The notes under the pieces were generated by a model. That model was not told where the DNA came from. It searched no databases and worked only from the letters and a program-made list of their open reading frames with translations. A program made the position numbers and the translations under genes. A stretch of DNA of 64,000 nucleotides from Rhodococcus sp. 06-235-1A (lineage in GTDB: Bacteria; Actinomycetota; Actinomycetes; Mycobacteriales; Mycobacteriaceae), in assembly GCF_002258785.1 (NCBI RefSeq), contig NZ_NOYI01000012.1, forward strand, positions 485,239 to 549,238, in the 5' to 3' direction. This document shows positions 1 through 10,457 of the stretch, piece by piece (position 1 is the first letter of the stretch; each line of letters starts with the position of its first letter).

Positions 1-1
1 A

Positions 2-388
2 CCGGGCCGCAAGGCCGGGCGTGGCTTCTACGAGTACGCCGAGGACGGCACCAAGGCCGGGTTGTGGTCGGGCCTGGCGCAGCACTACCACCGCCCCGAT
101 CACGGAATTCCGTTCGAGGACATGATGGATCGGATGCTCGTCGCCCAATCACTGGATTCGATCGCGTGCCTCGACGAAGGCGTCCTCCGAACCGTCGCCG
201 ACGCCAATATCGGCTCCATTCTGGGTATCGGCTTCCCGGCCTGGACCGGCGGCGTGCTGCAGTTCGTCAACCAGTTCGACGGCGGACTCCCGGGATTCGT
301 AGCGCGGGCAGACCAACTGAGGGCACGATATGGGGATCGCTTCGTCGTGCCGAGGTCGCTGCGTTCGCGCACCGAGCGGTACCTCTGA
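2..388 (+). CDS. 3-hydroxyacyl-CoA dehydrogenase / FadB-type beta-oxidation protein, C-terminal fragment
   Basis: Only the last 128 codons are in the window; the reading frame is open from base 2. The segment reads as the C-terminal helical domain of a multifunctional fatty-acid oxidation protein: PGRKAGRGFYEY near the start, then RMLVAQSLDSIACLDEGV and GIGFPAWTGGVLQFVNQF, motifs typical of the second 3HCDH_C domain. In the family this enzyme oxidises 3-hydroxyacyl-CoA with NAD+ and usually also hydrates enoyl-CoA through an N-terminal domain that is not visible here. Neighbours (TetR regulator, acyl-CoA synthetase, aldehyde dehydrogenase) fit a fatty-acid or aliphatic-acid catabolic locus. 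Whether the full protein is FadB-like or a shorter dehydrogenase cannot be decided from this end. Confidence 0.85.
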   Translation, partial: PGRKAGRGFYEYAEDGTKAGLWSGLAQHYHRPDHGIPFEDMMDRMLVAQSLDSIACLDEGVLRTVADANIGSILGIGFPAWTGGVLQFVNQFDGGLPGFVARADQLRARYGDRFVVPRSLRSRTERYL

Positions 389-416
389 AGCGTCCCCGCG
401 TCACCTCGGTGCAATC

Positions 417-1046
417 ATGAGAACCATGCCGGCTGCAAGTACACCCAAGTGGAACCGACTGGAACCGGACGAGCGACGGACGCAGATCCTGGCCGCCGCC
501 GTTCGCTTGTTCGGCGACAAGCCGTATGCCGAGGTCTCGATGGCCGACGTGGCCGCGACCGCCGGTGTCGCACGCGGACTCATCCACCACTACATCGGCA
601 GCAAGCGCGATCTGTATCTCGAGTGCGTTCGCTTTCTGGTCACCGTGCCGCCGATCGAGGATGTTCATCTACCCACGGGTTCGCTCGAGGAACGCGCCCG
701 TGGCAGCGTCCACTGGCTGGTGGGTGTCATAGAAACGCACGGCACGGCGTGGGTGTCGGTAGCGAGCGGCTCGGGCGTGGACGAGCAGGTGGCGCAGATT
801 CTGGACGAGGCAGACGACCTTGCTGCCGAGCGTGTCCTGGATGCAACGGCTTTCGATGCGCGCCGCGGCGACAGACGCATCGCCACATCCGCCGTGCGAG
901 CATTCGGCGGCATGGTGAAGGCAGCAGGCCGCGAGTGGCTGGTGCGCGGCACGCTGACCCGTGAACAGGTGGAAGTATTGCTGACGGACGTACTCGTCAC
1001 CGTTCTCGCGACCGCACGTTCTCTCGACGACGACCCAGATCGTTAG
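417..1046 (+). CDS. TetR/AcrR family transcriptional regulator
   Basis: A 209-residue protein with an N-terminal TetR helix-turn-helix: RRTQILAAAVRLFGD, then SMADVAATAGVARGLIHHYIGSKRDLY (about residues 22-66). The rest is an alpha-helical ligand domain without a recognisable subtype. ATG codons at 417 and 426 are both possible; an upstream extension in the same frame overlaps the preceding gene and is unlikely. It lies 28 bases after the FadB-type gene on the same strand and 134 bases before the acyl-CoA synthetase, so it may control either. The ligand is probably an acyl-CoA or a related acid, which is inference from context only. Confidence 0.85.
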   Translation: MRTMPAASTPKWNRLEPDERRTQILAAAVRLFGDKPYAEVSMADVAATAGVARGLIHHYIGSKRDLYLECVRFLVTVPPIEDVHLPTGSLEERARGSVHWLVGVIETHGTAWVSVASGSGVDEQVAQILDEADDLAAERVLDATAFDARRGDRRIATSAVRAFGGMVKAAGREWLVRGTLTREQVEVLLTDVLVTVLATARSLDDDPDR

Positions 1047-1180
1047 CCGGGCAATTCTTTTCGCCGTATGCCTCCAGCTGCCCTTGCATATCGACGCTAT
1101 TGACACCGCGCCAACAAGGTGGAACTGTGGCCGTATTCACCCGGGCGCATGTCGCCCCCTCTCGCACAAGGGACCTCGCC

Positions 1181-2724
<1,544 letters not shown>

Positions 2725-2728
<4 letters not shown>

Positions 2729-4215
2729 CAACCGAGGTCCAGGCACGAACCACCTTCGATTCGATCTCCCCCATCGACGACGGTCCGGTCGCCTCGTTCG
2801 CCGTCGATTCGGCTGAGTCCGTCGCGCGAACGGTCGGCCTCGCGCGGAGGGCGCAGCGCACCTGGGCGGCACTGACACCGCGTAATCGAGCCCGGCACCT
2901 TCGGGCTTGGCGACACGAAATCTGGAGTCACCGAGCCGAATTCATCGATCTGATTCACCGCGAGAACGGTAAGCCCGCCGAGGACGCGCTGCTCGAGATC
3001 GTTCTGACCCTCGAACACCTGGTGTGGGCGGAGAAGAACGCGCCTCGTCTCCTCCGATCGCGGAGGGTGAACCCCGGCTTGCTGCTGGCGAACTACTCCG
3101 CACACGTGGACACGGTGGCGCTCGGCGTCGTGGGTGTCATCGGCCCATGGAACTATCCGCTGTACGCACCCAACAGTGCGATCGGCTCGGCTCTCGCAGC
3201 AGGCAACTGCGTCGTGTTCAAGCCGAGCGAGTACACCCCCGCTGTGGCCGCTCGGTATGTTCGCGCGTTCCACGAAGCCAATCCGTCTCTGCCACTGGGG
3301 GTCCTGTCTCTCGTCACCGGCTACGGCGAGACCGGTGCCGCGTTGTGCCGCTCGGGTGTGGACAAGATCGCGTTCACTGGTTCCACGAAGACCGGATCGA
3401 AGATCATGGCAACGTGCGCCGAGACTCTCACCCCGGTGGTCGTCGAATGCGGCGGCAAGGATCCGGTGATCGTCGCGGCGGACGCCGACATCTCTGCAGC
3501 AGCCGAGGCGGTGGCCTGGGGTGCATTCACCAACGGCGGCCAGACGTGCGTCGGAGTCGAGCGGGTGTACGTCGAACGCAGTGTTGCAGCTCAGTTCACC
3601 GGCGCTCTAGTCGAGCACGCACGTGCCATCCGGCCAGGCAGCGATGCGTCGGCCACCTACGGACCGATGACGATGCCCGCGCAGATCGACATCGTCCGAC
3701 GCCACCTCACCGACGCCGAGGTAGCCGGCGGCCGAGCACTTATCGGCGGTCTGTCATCCCTCGGCAAGCGATTCGTCGGACCCACCGTCCTGGTGGACAC
3801 ACCCGAAAGCTGCTCGGCCGTCCGGGAGGAAACCTTCGGCCCCACGGTCACCGTTCGTGAGGTCGACAGCATCGACGAAGCAATAGAGTTGAGCAACGAT
3901 CATCGGTACGCGCTCGGCGCATCGGTGTTCTCCCGCAAGCAAGGAAAAGAGATTGCCGCGCAACTGGTCTGCGGTCAGGTCACCGTCAATTCGGTGATCG
4001 CATTTGCCGGAATGGGATCTGTTCCGATAGGCGGCGTCGGTGCCAGCGGCTTCGGCCGCGTCCACGGCGACGAGGGATTCGCCGAGTTCTGCCGCACCCA
4101 CAGCCGCGTCACCAAACTATTCGGTATCCCGGGATTCGAGCTGGTGACGCTACACAGAAAGCGATGGGTCATGCCGCTGATCGACCGACTGCTCGGACTT
4201 CGTCACTGCCGCTGA
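2725..4215 (+). CDS. NAD(P)-dependent aldehyde dehydrogenase
   Basis: A 496-residue ALDH-superfamily protein. The oxyanion Asn is N143 (GPWNYP), the general base is E241 in VVVECGGKDP, and the nucleophile is C275 in NGGQTCVGVE. The cofactor site FTGSTKTGSKI is also present. The start is GTG 2725, which overlaps the upstream stop codon (GTGA), so the two genes are probably translationally coupled. The enzyme would oxidise an aldehyde to the acid that the upstream synthetase could activate. The C-terminus carries a basic, partly hydrophobic tail (HRKRWVMPLIDRLLGLRHCR) beyond the usual end. Membrane association through this tail is possible but not shown. Confidence 0.92.
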
Positions 4216-4227
4216 ACAGTCCCCCGC

Positions 4228-5115
4228 TCACAAACCGGCGCGCTCGAGAATTTCGTCCCAGTGGATCTCGGCCTCGGCCTCACCCATGCCGGTGAGCGCG
4301 ATTCGCTCGTAGTCGTCGATCAACGAATCGGCAACGCGCTCATAGCGTTCGAGCCACGCCTCTTTGTCGTCACGCCAGTAGCCGACGATGGCCAGTCGCT
4401 TCGCGGGTATGCCGACGTCACCGCGGAAGTACTTGCGTACAGCCCTGCCTGCCGAGGCCTCGCCACCGAACCAGACGTAGCCGGTGCCCGTCGGTATCTC
4501 GTATGCGCGCACGGCATCGGACAATTCCGATGGTGCGCGGCCGTTTCCGGCCACCCGCCAGTCCATCGTCACCGAGGCCGCCGACCGCATGTCCTGCACG
4601 TCGTCGTCGTGAGCCACCTCGACGATCGCATGCGCACGCAGGCCGGCAGGCAATTGCTCGAGTGCACGACACAGAGCCGGTAGCCCCGGTAGATCGGCGA
4701 TCAACAACATCCACTCCGTGTCGGCGGGCGGCCCGTACCACGACCGAGTTCCCCACATCCCCAGCGCCATACCCGGCTCGGCCGAGCGGGCCCAGTCCGC
4801 GGCCACCCCGCCGACGTGGTCCACGAAGTCGATCGTGATCCGGTCCCCGTCCCAGCGCCTGACGGTGTAGTTGCGGCATTCACGAGCCACCCCGTCATGA
4901 TGACCGAGAACCCCGTTACGACGGGTCATCTCGGGCGGTGCACTCTCTCCGTCTGCGGGGAAGTACAGGTGCACGATCTCGTCGGGCACGCCGCTAGTGT
5001 TGAAACCCCCGTGGTTCGACGCGTCGAAAACCACTCGAATCAGCGACGGCGACAATCGAATCGATTCGACTACACGTACAGTGAGGTATCCACCATCATC
5101 TCGCTGAGCGCCCAC
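4228..5115 (-). CDS. Siderophore-interacting protein (FAD-dependent ferric-siderophore reductase)
   Basis: A 295-residue protein of the SIP/ViuB flavoreductase family. The N-terminal FAD-binding barrel contains CRNYTVRRWD (the RxYT flavin motif) and DFVDHVGGVAADWARSAEPG. The C-terminal NAD(P)H-binding half contains WMLLIADLPGLPALCRALEQ and the family signature YVWFGGEASAGRAVRKYFR followed by YWRDDKEAW. The family reduces cytoplasmic ferric siderophores to release Fe2+. The start is GTG 5115, ten bases after the stop of the binding-protein gene, so the two probably form one iron-regulated transcript. The downstream neighbour is convergent. Confidence 0.9.
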   Translation of the reverse strand: MGAQRDDGGYLTVRVVESIRLSPSLIRVVFDASNHGGFNTSGVPDEIVHLYFPADGESAPPEMTRRNGVLGHHDGVARECRNYTVRRWDGDRITIDFVDHVGGVAADWARSAEPGMALGMWGTRSWYGPPADTEWMLLIADLPGLPALCRALEQLPAGLRAHAIVEVAHDDDVQDMRSAASVTMDWRVAGNGRAPSELSDAVRAYEIPTGTGYVWFGGEASAGRAVRKYFRGDVGIPAKRLAIVGYWRDDKEAWLERYERVADSLIDDYERIALTGMGEAEAEIHWDEILERAGL

Positions 5116-5125
5116 GACGATGCCG

Positions 5126-6181
5126 TCAGCTCTGTTCGGCCGGCTCGATGAACAGCGTTTCGATGTCGTCGAGGATCAGGCCGAGGCCGATGGGGTCGGA
5201 CGAGTTCCACGCGCTTGCCGACACCCAGTGCACCCGGTCCTGCTGTACGGCAGGCAGTGTCGACCACAGCGGTGCGGTGCTGATGGCGTCTCGTTCGGCA
5301 TCGGATCCCTCGTCGTTGTACACGAACAGGGTGTCGGCGGACGCGAGAATGTTCAGCGTTTCGTCGGTGATGTCGATGCGGAACACACTGGGATCCTGCT
5401 GCCCCTCGGGCTGAGCCATGCCCAACCCGCGGAACGCGATACTCTCCCCGGTTCCGACGCGAATCGAATACTCGCCCCGCTCACTGAGCCGCACGGCCGA
5501 GACCGGCTTGTCGGCGAGTCCTGTATCGGACACACGCTGCTTCAACTCGGCCATTCGCTCCGTGAGGTCCTGCATCAAATGCTCTGCCTTGTCCTGCTTC
5601 CCGAGCACCTCGCCCACGGAGGCGACGCCGTTGGACACATCGTCGAGCGACACCCCGTCGTTGTACGCGAACCCGTAGGTCGGTACTCCACTGGCGGCGA
5701 GCTTGTCGTAGATCGGCTTGTTCCAGGCCTTCTCGCCTTCGCCGTCGTAGCCGGCGACCACCACGATGAGGTCCGGATCCTGAGCCAGGATCGCCTCCAC
5801 ATTGGGATCGAATCCCCCGCCCTCACCGGCGATGTTCTCGACACCGGCGGCGCGCTGGTCGACGTGGGCAGGGAGCGCGAGAGGATTGAACGACGCCGCA
5901 ACCGGCTTCGCGTCGAGGGAGAGCATCAGCGCCAAGGAGATCGGGTCGGCAGCGACAACTCGTGCGGGCTCAGCGGGAACCTCGACTGGGCCGAAGTAGT
6001 CCTGCACGGTTCTGGTTCTCGCACCGTCGGCGGTATCCGACAAGTCCGTGGTGGCGCTCGAGCAGCCGACCAGAGCGACCAACGCCAGGGAGAGCGACCC
6101 GGCGAGGGCGTACCGCCGCGCAGAGGCGGGACGTCTCATTCGGCTGGTCGAGCGGTTGTCGAACACAGAGAACCTAGGCAT
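5126..6181 (-). CDS. Iron-siderophore ABC transporter substrate-binding lipoprotein
   Basis: A 351-residue FepB/FecB-type periplasmic-binding-protein-family lipoprotein. The export signal is a basic start (RRPASARRYALAG), a hydrophobic stretch and a lipobox-like LVGC near residue 40. Mature sequence features include VPAEPARVVAADPISLALML, DPDLIVVVAGYDG and the C-terminal WNSSDPIGLGLILDDIETLF. Two starts are possible: ATG 6181, which fits a leaderless transcript from the adjacent IdeR-type box, and ATG 6139, which gives a shorter, conventional signal peptide. No permease or ATPase gene is adjacent, so the importer partners must be elsewhere. It is the upstream gene of the pair with the siderophore reductase. 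Confidence 0.9.
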   Translation of the reverse strand: MPRFSVFDNRSTSRMRRPASARRYALAGSLSLALVALVGCSSATTDLSDTADGARTRTVQDYFGPVEVPAEPARVVAADPISLALMLSLDAKPVAASFNPLALPAHVDQRAAGVENIAGEGGGFDPNVEAILAQDPDLIVVVAGYDGEGEKAWNKPIYDKLAASGVPTYGFAYNDGVSLDDVSNGVASVGEVLGKQDKAEHLMQDLTERMAELKQRVSDTGLADKPVSAVRLSERGEYSIRVGTGESIAFRGLGMAQPEGQQDPSVFRIDITDETLNILASADTLFVYNDEGSDAERDAISTAPLWSTLPAVQQDRVHWVSASAWNSSDPIGLGLILDDIETLFIEPAEQS

Positions 6182-6187
6182 GACTGG

Positions 6188-6206
6188 GCAGCCTAGCCTA
6201 ACTAAT
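6188..6206 (-). promoter_or_regulatory. Probable IdeR/DtxR iron box
   Basis: Read on the minus strand the site is ATTAGTTAGGCTAGGCTGC. The left half and centre, GTTAGGCTA, match the IdeR consensus TTAGGTTAGGCTAACCTAA; the right half is degenerate. It lies directly upstream of the ATG at 6181, and TAGGCT within it sits eight bases before that ATG, consistent with a -10 element and a leaderless mRNA. It also overlaps the stop codon of the upstream TetR gene. Function is inferred from the match and from the iron genes downstream. Confidence 0.65.
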
Positions 6207-6786
6207 CGTCGCGGTGGTCACCGTTGACGAGCAACGGCACGATGCTGCGGTGCGCGAAGGCGAGCAAGTCGTCGTACGTCTCGAGGGCAGCGCCGGCAGC
6301 AGGCGTCAACAGAATCGAATGCACGACGCGCACCACCACTTCTGGAGCGTCGGGTACTGCGAACCGATCCGAGTCCACTTCTCCTCGAGCGATATGCGCA
6401 GCAGCGTCGATCGCGGACGCAAGCAATGTCGATGCATTGGTAGTCAGCTGTTCGAGCACCAACGCACTCTCGGAATCGAACATCTTGAGCAGAACAGGGT
6501 TTGTCCGCACGGAATCGATCGTCGTCGCGAATCCGTGCGCGGCCCGATCCGCTGGTGACGACTGTTCGGCTGCCGCTGCCGCCACCGCGACGAACAGCCG
6601 CGTCGATTCACGTGCCATGACCGCGCGCACCAGCTCGTCCTTGGAGCCGATGCGGCGATACACCGTCACCCGGTTGATCTTGGCGCGCTTGGCCACGTCA
6701 CCGATGGTCGTTCTGGGGATGCCGACCTCGCCGAACAACTCCAGCGCGGCATCGAGGATCGGCCCGTCGTCACCGTCTGGATGCAT
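6202..6786 (-). CDS. TetR family transcriptional regulator
   Basis: A 194-residue protein with a clear TetR DNA-binding domain: DAALELFGEVGIPRTTIGDV followed by AKRAKINRVTVYRRIGSKDELVRAV (about residues 12-56). The C-terminal half is alanine-rich and helical. It is divergent from the diiron-protein/reductase/monooxygenase operon starting at 6889, and the 102-base gap holds a GCAACA...TGTTGC inverted repeat. It is therefore the best candidate regulator of that operon. Its stop codon overlaps the iron box of the next gene, so read-through into the siderophore genes is conceivable but not indicated. Confidence 0.88.
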   Translation of the reverse strand: MHPDGDDGPILDAALELFGEVGIPRTTIGDVAKRAKINRVTVYRRIGSKDELVRAVMARESTRLFVAVAAAAAEQSSPADRAAHGFATTIDSVRTNPVLLKMFDSESALVLEQLTTNASTLLASAIDAAAHIARGEVDSDRFAVPDAPEVVVRVVHSILLTPAAGAALETYDDLLAFAHRSIVPLLVNGDHRDD

Positions 6787-6827
6787 CGTCCGATCCTAAC
6801 GTCACCCAGCATCGCTTCTTGCAACAT

Positions 6828-6846
6828 TGCAACACTCATTGTTGCT
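6828..6846. promoter_or_regulatory. Candidate TetR operator (TGCAACA-N5-TGTTGCT)
   Basis: The stretch holds GCAACA (6829-6834), a five-base spacer and TGTTGC (6840-6845); a further direct GCAACA copy lies at 6821-6826. It is in the divergent promoter between the TetR gene ending its 5' side at 6786 and the gene starting at 6889. Position and symmetry suggest binding by that TetR protein. This is inference without a known consensus. Confidence 0.5.
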
Positions 6847-6888
6847 ATGTAGCATCACCGCATCAGCATCTCGACGAATGGAGCTCGA

Positions 6889-7803
6889 ATGTCTCGCGAC
6901 AGAGCGATCGACCCGAACGCGCGCCACACGGACGAGTCGTACGCGATCGTGGCCCGTGCGGTGACGTTCGACTGGACCGGCGTTCCGCTGCAATACATTC
7001 CGCACGAGTGGTACGCCACCCACTTCTGGAACGTGATGCATCTGGTTCTGCCCGAAGGCGAACGGGCGATGGCCGACGTGTTCGCCCAAGCGCTTCCCCA
7101 CATCGACGACCGCAGACTGCACGAGGAAGTTGTGGGATTCGTAGGACAGGAAGCGACTCACGCGTCCTCCCACGAAAGCTTTCGCAACTACCTCGTCTCG
7201 CACGGAGTGGACATCGAGCCGATTCTGCAGCGCATTCGCTTCGCCGTCGGCGTGGTGTTCGGCGACCACGGACTCACCGGCCGCGCCGGCACAGCATGGC
7301 TGAACGAGCGCCTCGGAATTTACGCAGCAGCAGAGCATTTCACCGCCGTCGTGGGCGAATGGCTCCTGGACAACACCGAATTCGACCACATCGGCGTCGA
7401 CCCCACGATGCTGGACCTGCTCCGCTGGCACGGTGCCGAGGAACTCGAACACCGTAACGTTGCATTCGACGCATTTCAGTACGTCGACGGTGGTGGATTC
7501 CGCCGCGCCCGGACCGCAGTGATAGCCAGCGCGGGATTGGCCGTGTTGTGGTTCAGCACCGCCGCGTACCTGTACAAGAATTCGATCGCCACCCCGCGCA
7601 CCGGTCGACGCCGATTCCATACCCCGTGGCCACTCGCATTCGCCCGAGCGTCCCGCAAGAACCTCATTCCGGGCCTGTCGTTCCTGTTCGTACAACTCGC
7701 CCTCTACATCCGACCGGGCTTCCACCCGTCGACGATGGGCGACATCGACAAGGCCGTGCGATACCTCGCACAATCACCCGCTGCACTGGCTGCCCAGCAG
7801 TGA
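6889..7803 (+). CDS. PF10118-type 'metal-dependent hydrolase'; ferritin-like diiron protein, possible oxygenase
   Basis: A 304-residue protein resembling the COG3687/PF10118 family, named in databases as predicted metal-dependent hydrolase. Visible metal-ligand candidates are E58, the pair E88-x2-H91 (GQEATH), E149 (AAAEHF) and the pair E185-x2-H188 (EELEHRN). This is the four-carboxylate, two-histidine pattern of ferritin-like diiron enzymes. A hydrophobic segment near residues 205-225 may contact a membrane. The next gene overlaps it by four bases and encodes a FAD/2Fe-2S reductase, and a flavin monooxygenase and an SDR follow. Context argues for an oxidative reaction with electrons from the reductase rather than hydrolysis. 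The substrate is unknown. Confidence 0.75.
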   Translation: MSRDRAIDPNARHTDESYAIVARAVTFDWTGVPLQYIPHEWYATHFWNVMHLVLPEGERAMADVFAQALPHIDDRRLHEEVVGFVGQEATHASSHESFRNYLVSHGVDIEPILQRIRFAVGVVFGDHGLTGRAGTAWLNERLGIYAAAEHFTAVVGEWLLDNTEFDHIGVDPTMLDLLRWHGAEELEHRNVAFDAFQYVDGGGFRRARTAVIASAGLAVLWFSTAAYLYKNSIATPRTGRRRFHTPWPLAFARASRKNLIPGLSFLFVQLALYIRPGFHPSTMGDIDKAVRYLAQSPAALAAQQ

Positions 7804-8909
7804 CGACTACAGCAGCTCCGGTTCACAGCCATCTGGGTGAGCTCACGGTGACCGAACCCGGTAGAGGTCTGCGAACCATCGCTGCGGCATCACGCGTGTA
7901 CGCCAGATTGGTCACCGACTCGCCCCTCGTGACCGCCCTGTCCCCGGCACGACCGCGTCGATGCGGCGGATACGAATTCGACACCACCATCGACGAGATC
8001 GTCGACGAGGCCGAGGACGTGCGCTCACTGGTGCTCCGTCGCTTCGACGGAGCGGCTTTGCCGACGTGGTCGCCCGGTGCGCACATCGACGTCACCACCC
8101 CCTCCGGTTCGGTACGGCAGTACTCGCTCACCGGCCGACCGGCCGCAGGTGAGCGCTACGGCATCAGTGTTCGCAGACTTCCCGACGGCACGGCCTCCGC
8201 AGAGATCCATACCCTCTCCCGTGGTGATGTTCTACGAGTTCGCGGACCTCGCAATGCTTTTCCGATGGCCGCAGCCGAGCACTACCTCTTCGTCGCCGCC
8301 GGCATCGGCATCACCCCCATCCGGTCCATGATCGAACGCGCAGTCGCCGAGGGCACACCGTGGACGCTCTATTACCACGGAAGATCGCGTGCGAGTTTGC
8401 CGTTCGTCACCGAACTGCAGCAGATGGCTCTCCACTCGCACGGTCACGTGATCATCAGGACCGATGACGTCGACAGATTCCCGATTCCGGCAGACATCGT
8501 AGGTCTCGGAACAGGATCATCTGCCATGTACGTGTGTGGTCCCGCGGCGCTCTCCCGCAGGTTGCGCGAGGAGGCCGCCCGCAGCACCGCGGTTCGCGAA
8601 TTCCACACCGAATTGTTCGCGCCTGCACCGGTGGTCGACGGCACTGCTTTCGCAATGAAGCTCGACCGATCGGGCGACACCATCGAGGTCGGTGCGCAAG
8701 AGACTGCCCTCGACGCCCTACGACGAGTTCGACCTGATCAACCGTTCTCGTGCCGCCAGGGTTTCTGCGGGGCCTGCGTCGTGGGTCTCGTCGGCGGACG
8801 CGTCGAGCACCGAGACCGCGTGCTGAGCGGAACCGAGCGCGAAAGCTCACTCACCCTGTGCGTCTCACGTGGCGCGGTCGACGGCGAAGTTCTCGTCCTC
8901 GATCTGTAG
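7800..8909 (+). CDS. FAD/NAD(P)H oxidoreductase with C-terminal 2Fe-2S domain (VanB/PDR type)
   Basis: A 369-residue electron-transfer protein. The flavin-binding motif RQYSLTGRP and the nucleotide site AAGIGITPIRSMIERA occupy the middle. A plant-type ferredoxin domain closes the protein, with C318, C323, C326 and C354 in a CX4CX2CX27C arrangement. The family passes electrons from NAD(P)H through flavin and the iron-sulfur cluster to an oxygenase. GTG 7800 overlaps the upstream stop codon (GTGA); a second in-frame GTG at 7848 would give a shorter N-terminus and cannot be excluded. The immediate partner is most likely the diiron candidate encoded just upstream. Confidence 0.9.
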   Translation: MTTTAAPVHSHLGELTVTEPGRGLRTIAAASRVYARLVTDSPLVTALSPARPRRCGGYEFDTTIDEIVDEAEDVRSLVLRRFDGAALPTWSPGAHIDVTTPSGSVRQYSLTGRPAAGERYGISVRRLPDGTASAEIHTLSRGDVLRVRGPRNAFPMAAAEHYLFVAAGIGITPIRSMIERAVAEGTPWTLYYHGRSRASLPFVTELQQMALHSHGHVIIRTDDVDRFPIPADIVGLGTGSSAMYVCGPAALSRRLREEAARSTAVREFHTELFAPAPVVDGTAFAMKLDRSGDTIEVGAQETALDALRRVRPDQPFSCRQGFCGACVVGLVGGRVEHRDRVLSGTERESSLTLCVSRGAVDGEVLVLDL

Positions 8910-8921
8910 AAGGAGACCCTC

Positions 8922-10457
8922 ATGACTGCAACACATTCGACTGCCGACACGGCTGTACCGCACATCGACGTCGCCATCATCGGCGCGGGTTTCGGCGGTC
9001 TCGGGGCGGCGATCAGGCTCGAGCAGGAAGGCCGCGGCGACTTTCTGATCTTCGAACGCGATACGGCCGTCGGTGGAACGTGGCACGTCAACACCTATCC
9101 CGGTGCACAATGCGATATTCCGTCGGCGCTGTATTCGTTCTCGTTCGCGCCCAACCCCGACTGGACGCGGCTCTACCCGCTGCAGCCCGAGATCGAGGCC
9201 TATCTCAACGAGTGCACCGATCGGTTCGGTATCCGCGATCGCATCCGTTTCGGGCACGAGGTACTCGACGCGACGTGGGACGACGAGCATGCCCGGTGGG
9301 TGGTACGGACGAGCGGAGGAACATGGACTTCTCGGATTCTGATCGGAGCCCTCGGCCCGTTCAGTGAACCGGCGACTCCCACTATCGCAGGGCTGGAATC
9401 GTTCTCGGGCACAGTGTTCCACTCCGCGAACTGGGACCACGACTATTGTGTGAAAGGGCGACGCCTCGCCGTCATCGGCACCGGTGCTTCGGCGGTGCAG
9501 TTCGTCCCTCGTCTGGCCCCCGAGGCCGGGCATCTCACGTTGTTCCAGCGGACACCGACGTGGATTCTTCCGCACCCCGACCGGCTGATCTCCGAATCCG
9601 GGAGGTCGGTGTTGAGGACGTTCCCTCCGGCGCAACGAGCCATGCGCCGGATGTTCGATCTGTTCCAGGAAGCATTGGTGCCCGGCCTGATTCGACATCG
9701 CTCTCTGCTCGCACCACTGACTGCGCTCGGCCGTGCACACCTGCGCCATCAGGTGAAGGATCCGATGCTTCGCGAGAAGCTCACGCCGACCTATGCCTTC
9801 GGTTGCAAGCGCCCGACCTTCTCCAACAAGTTCTACCCTGCTCTGTGCCGCGAGAACGTGACCGTCGAGACCACCGGCATCGCACGGATCGTTCCCCAGG
9901 GAATCGTCACCACCGACGGCACAGTGCACGAGGTAGATTCGATCGTTCTCGGAACCGGCTTCACCGTCGCCGCACACTCGGGCTTTCGACGCATCCTCGG
10001 ACGGGACGGAAAGTCGTTGGCGGACAGGTGGCCCGGGGGCGAGATGTCGTCGTACCGCGGTACCACCGTGCACGGGCTGCCCAACTTCTTCATGCTGCTC
10101 GGCCCCAATTCGGTGGTGTACACCTCGCAGGTGGTCACCATCGAGGCGCAGGTGAACTACATTCTTGCGGCACTGCGCGCGATGGACTCCGACGCGATCT
10201 CGGTGCTGGAAGTGACCGAGCGGGCGCAGACCGAGTTCGCCGACCACACCGACGCGCAACTGGCAGGGTCGGTGTGGAACTCGGGAGGATGCAGCAGCTA
10301 CTACCTGAGCCCCTCGGGTCGGAACGTGACGTACTGGCCCGGTTCGGTCCGCAACTTCACTCGACGCATGTCCACCATCGAACTCGACCATTATCACTGT
10401 CGGAGTGCGGCGTCCGGTGTGGATCCGACGCTCGTCACGACGAAGGACCTCGTATGA
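8922..10457 (+). CDS. Flavin-containing monooxygenase (Baeyer-Villiger type)
   Basis: A 511-residue FAD/NADPH monooxygenase. The N-terminal Rossmann motif is IIGAGFGGLGAAIRL. GGTWHVNTYPGAQCDIPS follows, as in BVMOs. A fingerprint FSGTVFHSANWD lies near residues 161-172, matching FxGxxxHxxxW; the second nucleotide site IGTGASAVQFVP comes after it. An AAGGAG ribosome site precedes the ATG. These enzymes insert oxygen next to a ketone or oxidise a heteroatom. It resembles the mycobacterial MymA group in general organisation. The last codon overlaps the start of the downstream SDR (ATGA). Confidence 0.9.
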   Translation: MTATHSTADTAVPHIDVAIIGAGFGGLGAAIRLEQEGRGDFLIFERDTAVGGTWHVNTYPGAQCDIPSALYSFSFAPNPDWTRLYPLQPEIEAYLNECTDRFGIRDRIRFGHEVLDATWDDEHARWVVRTSGGTWTSRILIGALGPFSEPATPTIAGLESFSGTVFHSANWDHDYCVKGRRLAVIGTGASAVQFVPRLAPEAGHLTLFQRTPTWILPHPDRLISESGRSVLRTFPPAQRAMRRMFDLFQEALVPGLIRHRSLLAPLTALGRAHLRHQVKDPMLREKLTPTYAFGCKRPTFSNKFYPALCRENVTVETTGIARIVPQGIVTTDGTVHEVDSIVLGTGFTVAAHSGFRRILGRDGKSLADRWPGGEMSSYRGTTVHGLPNFFMLLGPNSVVYTSQVVTIEAQVNYILAALRAMDSDAISVLEVTERAQTEFADHTDAQLAGSVWNSGGCSSYYLSPSGRNVTYWPGSVRNFTRRMSTIELDHYHCRSAASGVDPTLVTTKDLV

